From Bradyrhizobium sp. C9 (GTDB taxonomy: Bacteria > Pseudomonadota > Alphaproteobacteria > Rhizobiales > Xanthobacteraceae), in assembly GCF_002532045.1 (NCBI RefSeq), contig NZ_NWTG01000002.1, positions 496,001-560,000 on the forward strand: 64,000 nt of DNA. Direction: 5' to 3'. Below the pieces are notes generated by a model, which searched no databases, was not told where the DNA came from, and worked only from the letters and a program-made list of their open reading frames with translations. Within the stretch, counting starts at the first letter, position 1. Every line of letters starts with the position of its first letter. Made by a program: the position numbers and the translations under genes. Shown here one piece after another: positions 27,835 to 37,003 of the stretch.

Positions 27835-29364
27835 CTAGCGCTCCGCCAGACGCGCGCGGATGTCCGGCTTCAGCACCTTGCCGACCTTGGACCGCGGAAG
27901 ATCGTCCCAGACCTCGATCTGCTTCGGCGTCTTGATGCTGCCGATCTGCTGCTTGACGAACGCGGCCAGCGCCGTCGTGTCGATGGATTGGCCGGCGCGC
28001 GGCTGCACCACCGCGACGATGCGCTCGCCCCATTTGTCGTCGGGCAGCCCGATGACGGCACAATCCTGCACCGCCTCATGGGCACGCAAAGCGTTCTCGA
28101 CTTCGATCGAATAGACGTTGAAGCCGCCGGTGATGATCATGTCCTTGGCGCGGTCGACGATGTAGAGGTAGCCGTCGCCGTCGATGTAGCCGATATCGCC
28201 GGTGTGGTGCCAGCCATGCGCCGAGGCCTCGCGCGTGGCCTCCGCGTTCTTGTAGTAGCCTTCCATGACTAGCGAACCGCGCACCACGATCTCGCCGCGC
28301 GATCCCGCCGGCAACAGCTTGCCGTCGCCGTCCATGATGCCGGCCTGCACCAGCGGGCCGATCCGCCCGGCGGAGGCAAGGCGGTCCATCGCAATGCTGC
28401 CGTCCGCATTGTAGTGATCGGCGGGCGCCATCATCGAAATCATCATCGGCGCCTCGGTCTGGCCGAACAGCTGCGCCATCGGTCCGATCCGCGTCAGGGC
28501 CTCGGCGAGCCGCGTCGCCGAGATCGGTGCCGCGCCATACCAGAAGCATTGCAGCGAGCTTCGATCGGCCGCATCGAGCCCGGGATGATCGAGCAGCATG
28601 TAGATCACGGTCGGCGGCAGGAACGTGTGCGTGACGCGATAGCGTTCGATCAACGAAAGGAACTCACCGATGTCAGGGTGGTGCATGATCACGACGCGGC
28701 CGCCCAGCGTCATGATCGGGAAGCAAAGCACCCCGGCGGCATGCGTCAGCGGCGCCAGCGCCAAATAGATCGGACGACCCTTGAACGGGTAGCCCATCAG
28801 GGTCAACGCGGTCATCGCCTCGATGTTGCGGCCCGAGAGCATCACGCCCTTGGGCTTGCCGGTGGTGCCGCCGGTACCCGGGATCATCGCGAGATCGTCG
28901 ATCGCCTCGCGCTGAAAGACATCATCAGCGAGCCCGTCGAGCCAGCGGTCGAACGACGGTGCGAACGGCAATTCGGTATCGAGACAGACCAGCGCGCGCA
29001 GCTTGGGCAGATCCTGCCTCACCGCTTCGACCATCGGCGCGAAGCTCGAATGAAACAGCAGCAGGCTGCAATCGAACTGGTCGAGGATGAACTTGTTCTC
29101 GGTCGCCTCGTTGCGCGGGTTGATCGGGCACCACACCGCGGCGGCGCGCGAGATGCCGAACACGCAGGCGAACGCGAGTGGATCGTTGCCGGACAGGATC
29201 GCGACTTTCTCACCGGGCGCGATGCCCGATCGCTCGAGCCCGCGCGCGATCCGGTAGCTCAGCCGCTGCACCTCGCCATAGCTGAGGTCGCGGCCGTCCA
29301 TGGTGAGGCACGGCGCGTCGGCGCCGAGCGAGGCACCCTTGTCGAGATAATCGATGAAGCGCAT
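27835..29364 (-). CDS. AMP-dependent acyl-CoA synthetase/ligase
   Basis: Class I adenylate-forming enzyme that activates a carboxylic acid to its acyl-AMP and then the CoA ester. The 509-residue protein has the P-loop IPGTGGTTGKPKGVMLSG (about 161-178), FGQTEAPMM, the hinge HHTGDIGYIDGDGYLYIVDR, and the C-terminal catalytic Lys in PRSKVGKVLKP. The acid is unknown. It is third in a minus-strand run after an SDR and a saccharopine-dehydrogenase-like gene, but a 143-base gap with an interspersed repeat lies between it and the second. Confidence 0.92.
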   Translation of the reverse strand: MRFIDYLDKGASLGADAPCLTMDGRDLSYGEVQRLSYRIARGLERSGIAPGEKVAILSGNDPLAFACVFGISRAAAVWCPINPRNEATENKFILDQFDCSLLLFHSSFAPMVEAVRQDLPKLRALVCLDTELPFAPSFDRWLDGLADDVFQREAIDDLAMIPGTGGTTGKPKGVMLSGRNIEAMTALTLMGYPFKGRPIYLALAPLTHAAGVLCFPIMTLGGRVVIMHHPDIGEFLSLIERYRVTHTFLPPTVIYMLLDHPGLDAADRSSLQCFWYGAAPISATRLAEALTRIGPMAQLFGQTEAPMMISMMAPADHYNADGSIAMDRLASAGRIGPLVQAGIMDGDGKLLPAGSRGEIVVRGSLVMEGYYKNAEATREASAHGWHHTGDIGYIDGDGYLYIVDRAKDMIITGGFNVYSIEVENALRAHEAVQDCAVIGLPDDKWGERIVAVVQPRAGQSIDTTALAAFVKQQIGSIKTPKQIEVWDDLPRSKVGKVLKPDIRARLAER

Positions 29365-29418
29365 GGCAGGTCTCGCGCAAGAGGCGGGTGACGCGCGACT
29401 GCGTCACCCGCGGAGGCG

Positions 29419-29462
29419 GCGTTTTCGAGCGAATCGGACACCGGTCCGCTTGACGAAAACGC
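29419..29462. repeat. Interspersed palindromic repeat, copy C (core only)
   Basis: The core GCGTTTTCGAGCGAA, GGACACCGGTCCG and GACGAAAACGC matches copies A and B. Outer arms GCGTTTTC/GAAAACGC and inner GGACACCGGTCC give a nested palindrome. It lies between the ligase and the dehydrogenase-like gene. Confidence 0.72.
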
Positions 29463-29507
29463 TTCAGGGAGCGGCGTGTTGAGTCCCGATCCAATCGGCG
29501 CCCAAGC

Positions 29508-30638
29508 TCAGTCGTGCACGGTCAGCACCGGCTTGCCGACCAGGCCGAAGCTGCGCAATTGCCCGAGCAACTCGTGATGGCCGAACGCCTGGCAGCCGGA
29601 GGCGAAGCCGACGCGCTTGGGCGGCTGCTGCAGCAAATACGCCGCGGCGAAGGCCTGCAACATGCCGGTCTGCTTGTAGTTGCTGTTGCCGTAGATGACG
29701 CAGTGCGCGCGCCCCAGCGGGCCGGAGGCATACACCGAATCCAACGACTTGTTGACGCGCGGGTTCTCGCGCGGCGGCATGGTGTTCATCACGCCGGCCG
29801 CGGTCTGCGCCAGCGCCGCGTAGCGCTCGTCGGGCTTCATGTCCTTGGTCGCCTCGAGCGCTGCGGCGACGATCTGCGGCACGCCCAGCATCAGCGCGCG
29901 GTTGAACACACCGCCCAGCACCTTCACGTTGGCGACGCGCGGATCGCGCTTGAACCACACCGGGTGCGAAGTGCCGCCCCACGGCAGCGCCAGCGCCAAC
30001 TCGTGCTGGCCGGGGATGGCGAGGTTGTAGAGGCCGGCATCGGGCTGATGCTCGACGTATTTGTTCTGCTCCAGATAGTAGGCCTTGGCCATCGCGGCGT
30101 TGACCAGGATGGTCTGCGTGGAGGCGATGGTCGGACTGCCGCCCCAGAACACGGCGATATCAAGCGTGTCGAGGCCGGGCGTCTCCAGGCACAGCTGCGC
30201 GGCGATCTCGCCGGTGGTGTACATCTGCGCGATGCCCGGCGCGAGCAGCAGGCCGGCATTGCCGAACTTCGCGCCGAACTCCTGTTCGAGCGTGATCAGC
30301 CAGTCCTGCTCGCCTGTCGTGTCGGTGTAGTGGCACCTGGCAGCCAGGCAAGCCTGCACCACCTCGGTGCCGAACTTGGCGAACGGACCCACGGTGTTGA
30401 GCACCACCGAGGCGCCCTTGAACAGTTCGGTCAGCGCGGCCGCGGTGTGCGGCACCGTCACCACCTCATAGTCGGCGGTCTCGATGCCGGCGACGTTCGA
30501 CTTCATCGCGGCGTTGAGCTTCTCGCCGCTGCGGCCGGCGGCGATGAAGGGAATGTTGTACTCGCGCAGATATTCGCAGACCAGCCGGCCAGTGTAGCCG
30601 GATGCGCCATAGACGATGACGGGCTTCTTCTCGCTCAT
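29508..30638 (-). CDS. Saccharopine dehydrogenase-like NAD(P)-binding protein
   Basis: The 376-residue protein starts with a Rossmann motif VIVYGASGYTGRLVCEYL (residues 7-24), then AAGRSGEKLNAAM and VLNTVGPFAKFGTEVVQACL, as in saccharopine dehydrogenase/trans-acting enoyl reductase-like proteins (perhaps the DUF5938 group). A single HYTDTTGEQDW segment follows. The reaction is unknown; family members reduce or rearrange acyl chains or lysine intermediates. It sits 36 bases after the SDR, in one operon under the TetR operators. Confidence 0.83.
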   Translation of the reverse strand: MSEKKPVIVYGASGYTGRLVCEYLREYNIPFIAAGRSGEKLNAAMKSNVAGIETADYEVVTVPHTAAALTELFKGASVVLNTVGPFAKFGTEVVQACLAARCHYTDTTGEQDWLITLEQEFGAKFGNAGLLLAPGIAQMYTTGEIAAQLCLETPGLDTLDIAVFWGGSPTIASTQTILVNAAMAKAYYLEQNKYVEHQPDAGLYNLAIPGQHELALALPWGGTSHPVWFKRDPRVANVKVLGGVFNRALMLGVPQIVAAALEATKDMKPDERYAALAQTAAGVMNTMPPRENPRVNKSLDSVYASGPLGRAHCVIYGNSNYKQTGMLQAFAAAYLLQQPPKRVGFASGCQAFGHHELLGQLRSFGLVGKPVLTVHD

Positions 30639-30674
30639 TGCGATCCTCCGAAATGTGTGTTGTCGGATTTGTTG

Positions 30675-31478
30675 CTACATGCCCATGCCGCCATCGACCG
30701 GCAGACCGATGCCGGTGATGAAGCGGGCCTCGTTCGAGCACAGAAACACCGCGGCGTCGGCGATGTCGGAGACCTCGGCGAGCTTGCCGAGCGGCGTCTG
30801 CTCCACCACCGAGCCGACGGCGGCATTGACGTCGGGCGCGAGACCGATCTTGACGATGTCATTGGCGAGCTGCAGGCCCATGTCGGTCGGGATCAGGCCG
30901 GGGTAGATGCAGTTCACCCGCACCCCATAGCCGAGCTTGCCGGCTTCCATCGCGCCGACCCGCGTCATGCGATCGACCGCGGATTTGGTGCCGGAATAGA
31001 CCGCGATGCTCGGAAAGGCGATCGTCGCCGCGACCGAGGCGATGTTGACGACCGCGCCGCCCTTGCCCGCGGCTCCGCCCGGCCGCATCGCGCGGAAGGC
31101 GTGCTTCATGCCGAGCACGGTGCCGACGATGTTGACCTCGCACATGCGGCGCGCATCCTCGGCCTTGATGTCGGCGACCAGCGAAGTGATCTCGATGCCA
31201 GCATTGTTGATCAGGATGTCGAAGCCGCCCAGTGTTTCGACCGTCGCGGCGGCAGCCCGCTCCCATTGCGCATCGTCGGTGACGTCGAGCTTGACGAAGC
31301 CGGTTTTGACGCCGGCCTTGGCGACCTCGGCGGCGCTGGCCTTGCCGGCATCGTCGAGGATATCTCCGATCATGACCGCGGCGCCGGACCGCGCCAGCGC
31401 CTGCGCGATGGCTGCGCCAATTCCCCGGGCGCCGCCGGTGACCAGGGCTTTCCTGCCTTCAAGGCTCTTCGCACTCAT
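30675..31478 (-). CDS. Short-chain dehydrogenase/reductase
   Basis: The 267-residue classical SDR has the cofactor motif TGGARGIG (residues 14-21), the structural NNAG, the catalytic Ser in NIASV and Y-x-x-x-K in YSGTKSA, and the PGLIPTDMG loop. Asp in GDILDD after strand 2 suggests NAD(H). The ATG at 31478 has GGAGGAC 6 bases upstream. It is the first gene of the run and is divergent from a TetR regulator; the substrate, likely a hydroxyacyl-CoA, sterol or alcohol, is inferred only from the neighbouring acyl-CoA ligase. Confidence 0.92.
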   Translation of the reverse strand: MSAKSLEGRKALVTGGARGIGAAIAQALARSGAAVMIGDILDDAGKASAAEVAKAGVKTGFVKLDVTDDAQWERAAAATVETLGGFDILINNAGIEITSLVADIKAEDARRMCEVNIVGTVLGMKHAFRAMRPGGAAGKGGAVVNIASVAATIAFPSIAVYSGTKSAVDRMTRVGAMEAGKLGYGVRVNCIYPGLIPTDMGLQLANDIVKIGLAPDVNAAVGSVVEQTPLGKLAEVSDIADAAVFLCSNEARFITGIGLPVDGGMGM

Positions 31479-31648
31479 GACGTAGTCCTCCCTTTGCTTG
31501 GTGATTTGATCGGTGCCGCGGCCGGCGGCAGCACGGGCCGGCGGTCTGCAGATTCTCAGCGCATTGGTGGCGGCGGCAGGCGTCAGCGGGGCGCAGCGTT
31601 GGCGCGCCCGGCGGTGCATTTCCTCCTGATGTCGTTAGGTCAGCCGTC

Positions 31649-31727
31649 TTGACGGTTGTCCAAATTATTGGACCAACCCTCGTCCAGGAACTTGACACTT
31701 GTCAAGCCCGAATTTGACAAGTGTCAA
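31649..31727. promoter_or_regulatory. Paired palindromic operators between the SDR operon and tetR
   Basis: TTGACACTTGTCAA (31692-31705) and its exact reverse complement TTGACAAGTGTCAA (31714-31727) are separated by 8 bases, and each is itself a TTGACA/TGTCAA dyad. A weaker relative, TTGACGGTTGTCCA, is at 31649-31662, and TTGTCCAA/TTGGACCAA form another dyad (31656-31676). The place and symmetry fit binding of the adjacent TetR-family repressor. Confidence 0.8.
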
Positions 31728-31810
31728 AGAGGATGATTGTGAAGAGATAGAGCGCGCCGCGGTTCGCGCGGTATAAGTTTGCTCGAGGGAAGAGACAGGA
31801 AAGGCACGAG

Positions 31811-32449
31811 ATGGCGCGGCAAGCGACGGGAGCGGCCCAACGTGTGACGGTGGCAGCCGAGACGCTGCGCGACGAGAAGTTCAACGCACGGCGCATCGAA
31901 CTTGCGGAGGCCGCGCTGGAAACGCTCGGCGAGCTCGGCTTCGCGCGCACCAGCCTGCGCGAGATCGCGCAGAACTCCGCCTTCACGCACGGCGTGTTTC
32001 ACTACTACTTCAGCGACAAGCTCGATCTGATCTGCTGCTGCGTCCGTCACTACAAGGCAAAATGCGTGACACGTTACGACGAGGTGGTGACGACGGCACG
32101 AAGCCGCGACGAATTGACCGAAGGCTTCCTCGCCAAGCTGGCGGCGACGTTGCAGGACGAAGCCCGCATGCACCGGCTCTGGTACGATCTGCGCTCGCAG
32201 GCGATGTTCGAGCCGGCGTTTCGCAAGGACGTGCTCGAGATCGACAAGAGTCTCGAAGCGATGATCTGGCGCATCGCCACGCGCTACGCAGAGCTCGGCA
32301 ACAGGAAGCCGGCATCGTCTCCGGCGGCGCTCTACGCGCTGTTCGACGGCCTGTTCCAGAGCGCCCTGCTCAGGCACCTCGCCAGCGACGAGAAGGCCGT
32401 CCCCGATCTGCTCGACGAAGTCCGCCGCCTGCTGCCGACGATCTGCTGA
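31811..32449 (+). CDS. TetR/AcrR family transcriptional regulator
   Basis: The 212-residue regulator has an N-terminal helix-turn-helix TSLREIAQNSAFTHGVFHYY with FSDKLDLI after it (about residues 48-74) and a helical ligand-binding domain. It is divergent from the SDR operon, with palindromic operators in the gap, so it most likely represses that operon and itself. The effector is perhaps an acyl-CoA or the operon's substrate, by analogy to similar arrangements. Confidence 0.92.
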   Translation: MARQATGAAQRVTVAAETLRDEKFNARRIELAEAALETLGELGFARTSLREIAQNSAFTHGVFHYYFSDKLDLICCCVRHYKAKCVTRYDEVVTTARSRDELTEGFLAKLAATLQDEARMHRLWYDLRSQAMFEPAFRKDVLEIDKSLEAMIWRIATRYAELGNRKPASSPAALYALFDGLFQSALLRHLASDEKAVPDLLDEVRRLLPTIC

Positions 32450-32562
32450 GAGAATTGCGAACGCTTCATAGCCCGACGATTGCGCATCGGCATGCGTCAA
32501 TGCGTGACGTGTTGACTACGCACTGATGTCAATTGCGCGAACGAATTCGCGAATACGGATGA

Positions 32563-33024
32563 TTACGCCGCGCTCGCCGGCGGCAGCGCGAGCACCGAGT
32601 AGATCGCCTGCGCGTCGCGCGAGGCACGCAGCTTCTTGGCGACGTCCTGGTCGCGCAGCAGGCGGGCGATGCGCGCCAGCGCCTTGAGATGATCGGCGCC
32701 GGCGCCTTCCGGCGCGAGCAGCAGGAAGATCAGGTCGACCGGCTGGCCGTCCATCGCCTCGAAATCGATCGGACGCTCGAGGCGGGCGAAGAAGCCGAAC
32801 AGCTTCTCAAGCTTCGGCAGCTTGCCGTGCGGAATCGCGACGCCATAGCCGACCGCCGTAGTGCCGAGCTTCTCGCGTTGCAGCAGCACCTCGAACACCG
32901 CGCGTTCGTTCTGCCCGGTCAGCGCAGACGCGCGCGCCGCGAGTTCCTGCAGCGCCTGCTTCTTGCTGATGACTTTCAAAGCCGGAAGTATCGCCTCGGG
33001 TGCGACCAAATCGGTAATCGGCAT
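32563..33024 (-). CDS. ptsN: PTS IIA-like nitrogen regulatory protein PtsN
   Basis: EIIA-Ntr takes phosphate from NPr in the regulatory PTS(Ntr) and adjusts nitrogen, potassium and stringent responses. The 153-residue product has the phosphorylatable His66 in VGYGVAIPHGKLPKL, with PVDLIFLLLAPEGAGADHLKALA typical of the family. The hpf-ptsN order downstream of rpoN is standard. It is convergent with tetR. Confidence 0.96.
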   Translation of the reverse strand: MPITDLVAPEAILPALKVISKKQALQELAARASALTGQNERAVFEVLLQREKLGTTAVGYGVAIPHGKLPKLEKLFGFFARLERPIDFEAMDGQPVDLIFLLLAPEGAGADHLKALARIARLLRDQDVAKKLRASRDAQAIYSVLALPPASAA

Positions 33025-33254
33025 TGGGACGTTCCGAGGTGAATGAACCGTCAGGTTGCGAATAGGCTTTACAGCGGCGGCGTCAAGAAGTTGAGGTGGG
33101 ATGCGGGCTTAGCCCGGGTCCAGCTGGCAGGGCTTCTACTCCAACGTATCGGCGGTGCCAACACCTGCGAACCCTGTTCCGCCCCCTTATTCCTGGAGGC
33201 GGCGGACCATAAGCAGGGCTGGCTTCGGACGTCAATGCCATGGGCCAACTATCC

Positions 33255-33869
33255 TCAGGGGCTCACCGCCGGCGGATCGACCCAGCCGACATTGCCGTCC
33301 GTACGGCGGTATATGATGTTCAACCGGCCACTGCCGCCATGCTGGAATACCAGGCAGGAGGCGCCGGTCAGATCGAGCTCCATGACCGCCTCACTGACCG
33401 ACAGCCGCTTCAGCGCAGTGGTTGCCTCGGCAATGATCACCGGGCTGTATTCGGTGACCTCGTCCTCGTTCTCCGGCGCCTCGATGATGTAACTCGGCGC
33501 GTCGAGGCCTGCACTGTTAAGGCCTGCGCCGTTCAATTCGGCGAGCGCAGCGTTCGCGGCATAGGTTTTGCGGGCCGAGCGGTCCTTGAGCCGGCTCTTG
33601 TAGCGGCGCAGGCGCTTCTCGATCATCAGGAGCGCGGCGTCCGCGCTGGCATAAGCATCGGCGGCGTTGGATTCGGCTTCCAGCGTGATGCCGGAATCCA
33701 GATGCAGCGAGCAGTCGGTGCGGAAGCCGAAGCCATCCTTGCTCAGCGTGATGTGACCGGAATAGTTGCCATCAAAATACTTTCGCAGGACCTCGTCGGT
33801 GCGCTCGCTGACGCGCGCACGAAGCGCCTCGCCGATGCTGATGCTCTTTCCCGAGATTCGAAGGGTCAT
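33255..33869 (-). CDS. hpf: Ribosome hibernation promoting factor, long form
   Basis: Long HPF dimerises 70S ribosomes into inactive 100S particles in stationary phase. The 204-residue protein has the S30AE domain at the N-terminus (MTLRISGKSISIGEALRARV, DCSLHL, SADAALLMIEKRLRRYKSRL) and a C-terminal dimerisation domain (RLSVSEAVMELDLTGASCLV, GRLNIIYRRTDGNVGWVDP). The start at 33869 has GAGG 7 bases ahead. It follows rpoN and was earlier called a sigma-54 modulation protein. Confidence 0.95.
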   Translation of the reverse strand: MTLRISGKSISIGEALRARVSERTDEVLRKYFDGNYSGHITLSKDGFGFRTDCSLHLDSGITLEAESNAADAYASADAALLMIEKRLRRYKSRLKDRSARKTYAANAALAELNGAGLNSAGLDAPSYIIEAPENEDEVTEYSPVIIAEATTALKRLSVSEAVMELDLTGASCLVFQHGGSGRLNIIYRRTDGNVGWVDPPAVSP

Positions 33870-34054
33870 TTGATGCCTCAATTGCTGGATGCCTCGATCA
33901 CTCTTGCAGGAGCATGATGTTTGCTGGGCTTCCGGTCACCTCCCTTGCTGGACGACGCTTCGCCAGGAAAGATTGAGACTATCGCGATTTGACGCGAACG
34001 CAACGAGCGCATCATCCTGTCCGTACTCGGACGGGGTCATGCTCTGGAAGTAAC

Positions 34055-35710
34055 CTAAACGGGGGCTGTATCGCGCGAGCGGTCGGGCGAGGAGGCAGGA
34101 GCCGAAAGGGCATTACCGAGCATGCTCTGTTTGTCACGGCGGCGCTGCACCGAGGATGGGATCCGCATCGCCTCGCGGTACTTCGCGACGGTGCGGCGGG
34201 CAATATCAATGCCCGAAGCGCGCAAACGTTCCACGATCGTGTCGTCGGACAGGATCGCCGACGGCGCCTCGCCGTCGATCAATTGCTTGATGTGGTGGCG
34301 CACCGCTTCGGCCGAGTGCGCCTCGCCGCCGTCGGCGGAGGCGATCGACGCGGTGAAAAAATACTTCAATTCAAAACTGCCGCGATTGGTCGCCATGTAT
34401 TTGTTGGCGGTGACGCGCGACACCGTCGATTCATGCATCTGGATCGCATCCGCCACCGCCTTCAGATTGAGCGGCCGGAGGTGCGCGACGCCATAGGTGA
34501 AGAATCCGTCCTGCTGGCGGACGATTTCGGTCGCGACCTTCAGGATGGTGCGGGCGCGCTGATCGAGCGCGCGCACCAGCCAGGTCGCGTTCTGCAGGCA
34601 GTCGGTGAAGTACGACTTGTCACCGTCCTTGCGGATCGTCTTCGACAGCTCAGAGTAATAGGTCTGGTTGACCAGGACGCGTGGCAGAGTGTCGCTGTTG
34701 AGCTCGACATGCCAGCCGCCGTCGGGACCCGGACGCACATAGACGTCGGGCACCATGGTCTGCGTCCGCGCGGTGCCGAACTTCAGCCCGGGCTTCGGAT
34801 CGAGCCGGCGGATCTCGGCGATCATGTCGGTGATGTCTTCGTCGTCGACGCCGCACAGCTTGCGCAAGGCCGCGATGTCGCGCTTGGCGAGCAGATCGAG
34901 ATGCTCGACCAGCGCCTGCATCGCCGGATCGTAGCGATCGAGCTCGCGCAGCTGAATCGCCAGGCACTCGCTCAGGTTTCGCGCGCAGACGCCCGGCGGA
35001 TCGAACTTCTGCAGCACCGCGACGACCTCGTCGACCGCCTGCTGCGACGCGCCGAGCCGCTCGGCGGCCTGGCCGAGATCGGCCGGCAGGTAGCCGGCGT
35101 CGTCGACCAGGTCGATCAGATACTGCCCGATCATGCGCTGCGCCGGCGCAGCGAATGCCACAGCGAGCTGTTCGGCGAGGTGGTCGGCGAGCGTCAGCTC
35201 GGCGGCCACGAAGGCTTCGAGATTGTATTCGTCGTCGCTGGAGGCACCACCGCCCCATTCGGTATAGACCGACGGAGCCGCGTCCTGCGCGGCGCGCGCG
35301 GCGGCTTCGGCCGGCTCCTCGGAGAACACGTTGTCGAGCCCGGTATCGAGCGTCTGCTCGATCTCCGCGCGGGTGCCGAGGTCGCGGTTCAGCCATTCCT
35401 CCTGGCCCGGCTCAAAGGCAGCCTCGCCGCCCGAGCCTGCGGCCATGTCTGACGCGTCGCCGTCATCCCCGTAACTCGAGGAACCGTCGGAATCGCCGTA
35501 GTCCGGCCGCTCCATCGTCGGCTCGCCCGCCACCGGCGGTTCCGGCCCGTCGGCGGCCCGCTCGAGCAGCGGATTGCGCTCCAGCTCTTCCTCGACAAAG
35601 GCCGACAGATCCAGGTTCGACAGTTGCAGCAGCTTGATCGCCTGCATCAGCTGCGGCGTCATTACCAGCGACTGCGACTGGCGGAACTCTAGTCTTTGCG
35701 TCAGCGCCAT
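34055..35710 (-). CDS. rpoN: RNA polymerase sigma-54 factor
   Basis: RpoN directs polymerase to -24/-12 promoters that need enhancer-binding ATPases, such as nitrogen-fixation and assimilation genes. The 551-residue product has the glutamine-rich region I (LEFRQSQSLVMTPQLMQAIK), an acidic region II (about residues 60-135), the core-binding domain, and the RpoN box ARRTVAKYRE at about residues 504-513. A 38-residue Ser/Arg-rich tail after the box is longer than in enterobacteria. It lies between lptB and hpf as usual; rhizobia often have two rpoN copies, and this locus is the lpt-linked one. Confidence 0.97.
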   Translation of the reverse strand: MALTQRLEFRQSQSLVMTPQLMQAIKLLQLSNLDLSAFVEEELERNPLLERAADGPEPPVAGEPTMERPDYGDSDGSSSYGDDGDASDMAAGSGGEAAFEPGQEEWLNRDLGTRAEIEQTLDTGLDNVFSEEPAEAAARAAQDAAPSVYTEWGGGASSDDEYNLEAFVAAELTLADHLAEQLAVAFAAPAQRMIGQYLIDLVDDAGYLPADLGQAAERLGASQQAVDEVVAVLQKFDPPGVCARNLSECLAIQLRELDRYDPAMQALVEHLDLLAKRDIAALRKLCGVDDEDITDMIAEIRRLDPKPGLKFGTARTQTMVPDVYVRPGPDGGWHVELNSDTLPRVLVNQTYYSELSKTIRKDGDKSYFTDCLQNATWLVRALDQRARTILKVATEIVRQQDGFFTYGVAHLRPLNLKAVADAIQMHESTVSRVTANKYMATNRGSFELKYFFTASIASADGGEAHSAEAVRHHIKQLIDGEAPSAILSDDTIVERLRASGIDIARRTVAKYREAMRIPSSVQRRRDKQSMLGNALSAPASSPDRSRDTAPV

Positions 35711-35801
35711 GGAGGCAAGATCGATTCCAAAAAGTTGGCTCGATTCTTGCTTATCTTAGTCCGGAGCCGTTGTACACGGCTTGACGGATGGGATTTTTCG
35801 G

Positions 35802-36788
35802 CTACAGGCGGAATTCCTCGCCAAGGTAAAGCCGGCGTACATCGGGATCGTTAACGATCTCCTCGGGGCTGCCCTCAGTCAAGATCTCACCGGCATAGAC
35901 GATGTAGGCGCGGTCGGTCAGGCCGAGCGTCTCGCGGACGTTGTGGTCGGTGATGAGAACACCGATGCCGCGATTGGTCAGATGACGGACGAGGTCCTGA
36001 ATGTCGCCGACCGCGATCGGGTCGATGCCGGCGAACGGCTCGTCGAGCAGCATGTAATTCGGACGCGTCGCCAGCGCGCGCGCGATCTCGACGCGGCGGC
36101 GCTCGCCGCCGGACAGCGCGATCGACGGGCTCTTGCGCAGCCGCGTGATGTTGAACTCGTCGAGCAGCGAATCCAGTTCGTGCTCGCGCTTCTTCTTCGA
36201 GGGCTCGACGACCTCGAGCACCGCGCGGATGTTCTGCTCGACCGTCAGGCCGCGGAAGATCGAGGCTTCCTGCGGCAGATAGCCGATGCCCAGCCGCGCG
36301 CGCTGATACATCGGCAGCTTGGTGACGTCGTGGCCGTCGAGCTCGATCGCGCCGCGATCGGCCTTGATCAGGCCAGTGATCATGTAGAACACCGTGGTCT
36401 TGCCGGCCCCGTTGGGTCCGAGCAGGCCCACCGCCTCGCCGCGGCGCACATAGATGCTGACGCCGCGCACCACCTGGCGGCTGCCAAAACTCTTTTCCAC
36501 GCTATGCACAGCCAGGTAGCCCGGCCGCTTGATGAGCTGCGGCGCCGAAGCGGTGTTGTTCCTGGCCGGCCTTGCCCGCGCCGGGGCGGGCGCTGCTGTG
36601 GGCTGGGATCGTGGTAGCTCGACGGCGGGAACCGGCGCGGCGCGCGCCATCGGCGGCGCGTCGCGCACCGGTGACGTCAGCATCTCGCCGAACTGATCGT
36701 CGAGCGCCGTGATGTCGTCATGCGCGCGCGCAAATCCGGAACTGCGTTTCGCAGGGCGCCGCCGGAACATGCCGAGAAAATCCACCAT
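35802..36788 (-). CDS. lptB: LPS export ABC transporter ATPase LptB with N-terminal extension
   Basis: LptB drives extraction of LPS from the inner membrane with LptFG. Residues about 91-328 form a standard LptB: Walker [34 protein letters not shown], signature [15 protein letters not shown], Walker [24 protein letters not shown]. The first 90 residues are an extra Pro/Ala/Arg-rich, probably disordered segment absent from E. coli LptB (241 residues). An internal start near the ABC domain is possible but none has clear support. It is upstream of rpoN and downstream of the lptA pair. Confidence 0.94.
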   Translation of the reverse strand: MVDFLGMFRRRPAKRSSGFARAHDDITALDDQFGEMLTSPVRDAPPMARAAPVPAVELPRSQPTAAPAPARARPARNNTASAPQLIKRPGYLAVHSVEKSFGSRQVVRGVSIYVRRGEAVGLLGPNGAGKTTVFYMITGLIKADRGAIELDGHDVTKLPMYQRARLGIGYLPQEASIFRGLTVEQNIRAVLEVVEPSKKKREHELDSLLDEFNITRLRKSPSIALSGGERRRVEIARALATRPNYMLLDEPFAGIDPIAVGDIQDLVRHLTNRGIGVLITDHNVRETLGLTDRAYIVYAGEILTEGSPEEIVNDPDVRRLYLGEEFRL

Positions 36789-37003
36789 CCCCGCTTCGCT
36801 TCAGCCTTTCACGGTGATCCGGCGACCTTGCCTGCGGACCGATCGATTCGCACGGCAAAGCGCGATCACCCGCGCCTTGAATGAATGGATGCCCCTATCC
36901 CGGCCGACATAACTCCCCCTCAAAGGCACATCGTCCGGCCGGGCCGCTGGAGTAGATACAGTCTCGCCCCGCGCGCTTCAACCTCGCGGTCGCAAAATAT
37001 TAT

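Noticed and set aside
29514..31652. A 712-codon + strand frame spanning two minus-strand genes
   Set aside because: It crosses the SDR and dehydrogenase genes and their gap, which real genes do not do; the minus-strand products have clear motifs.
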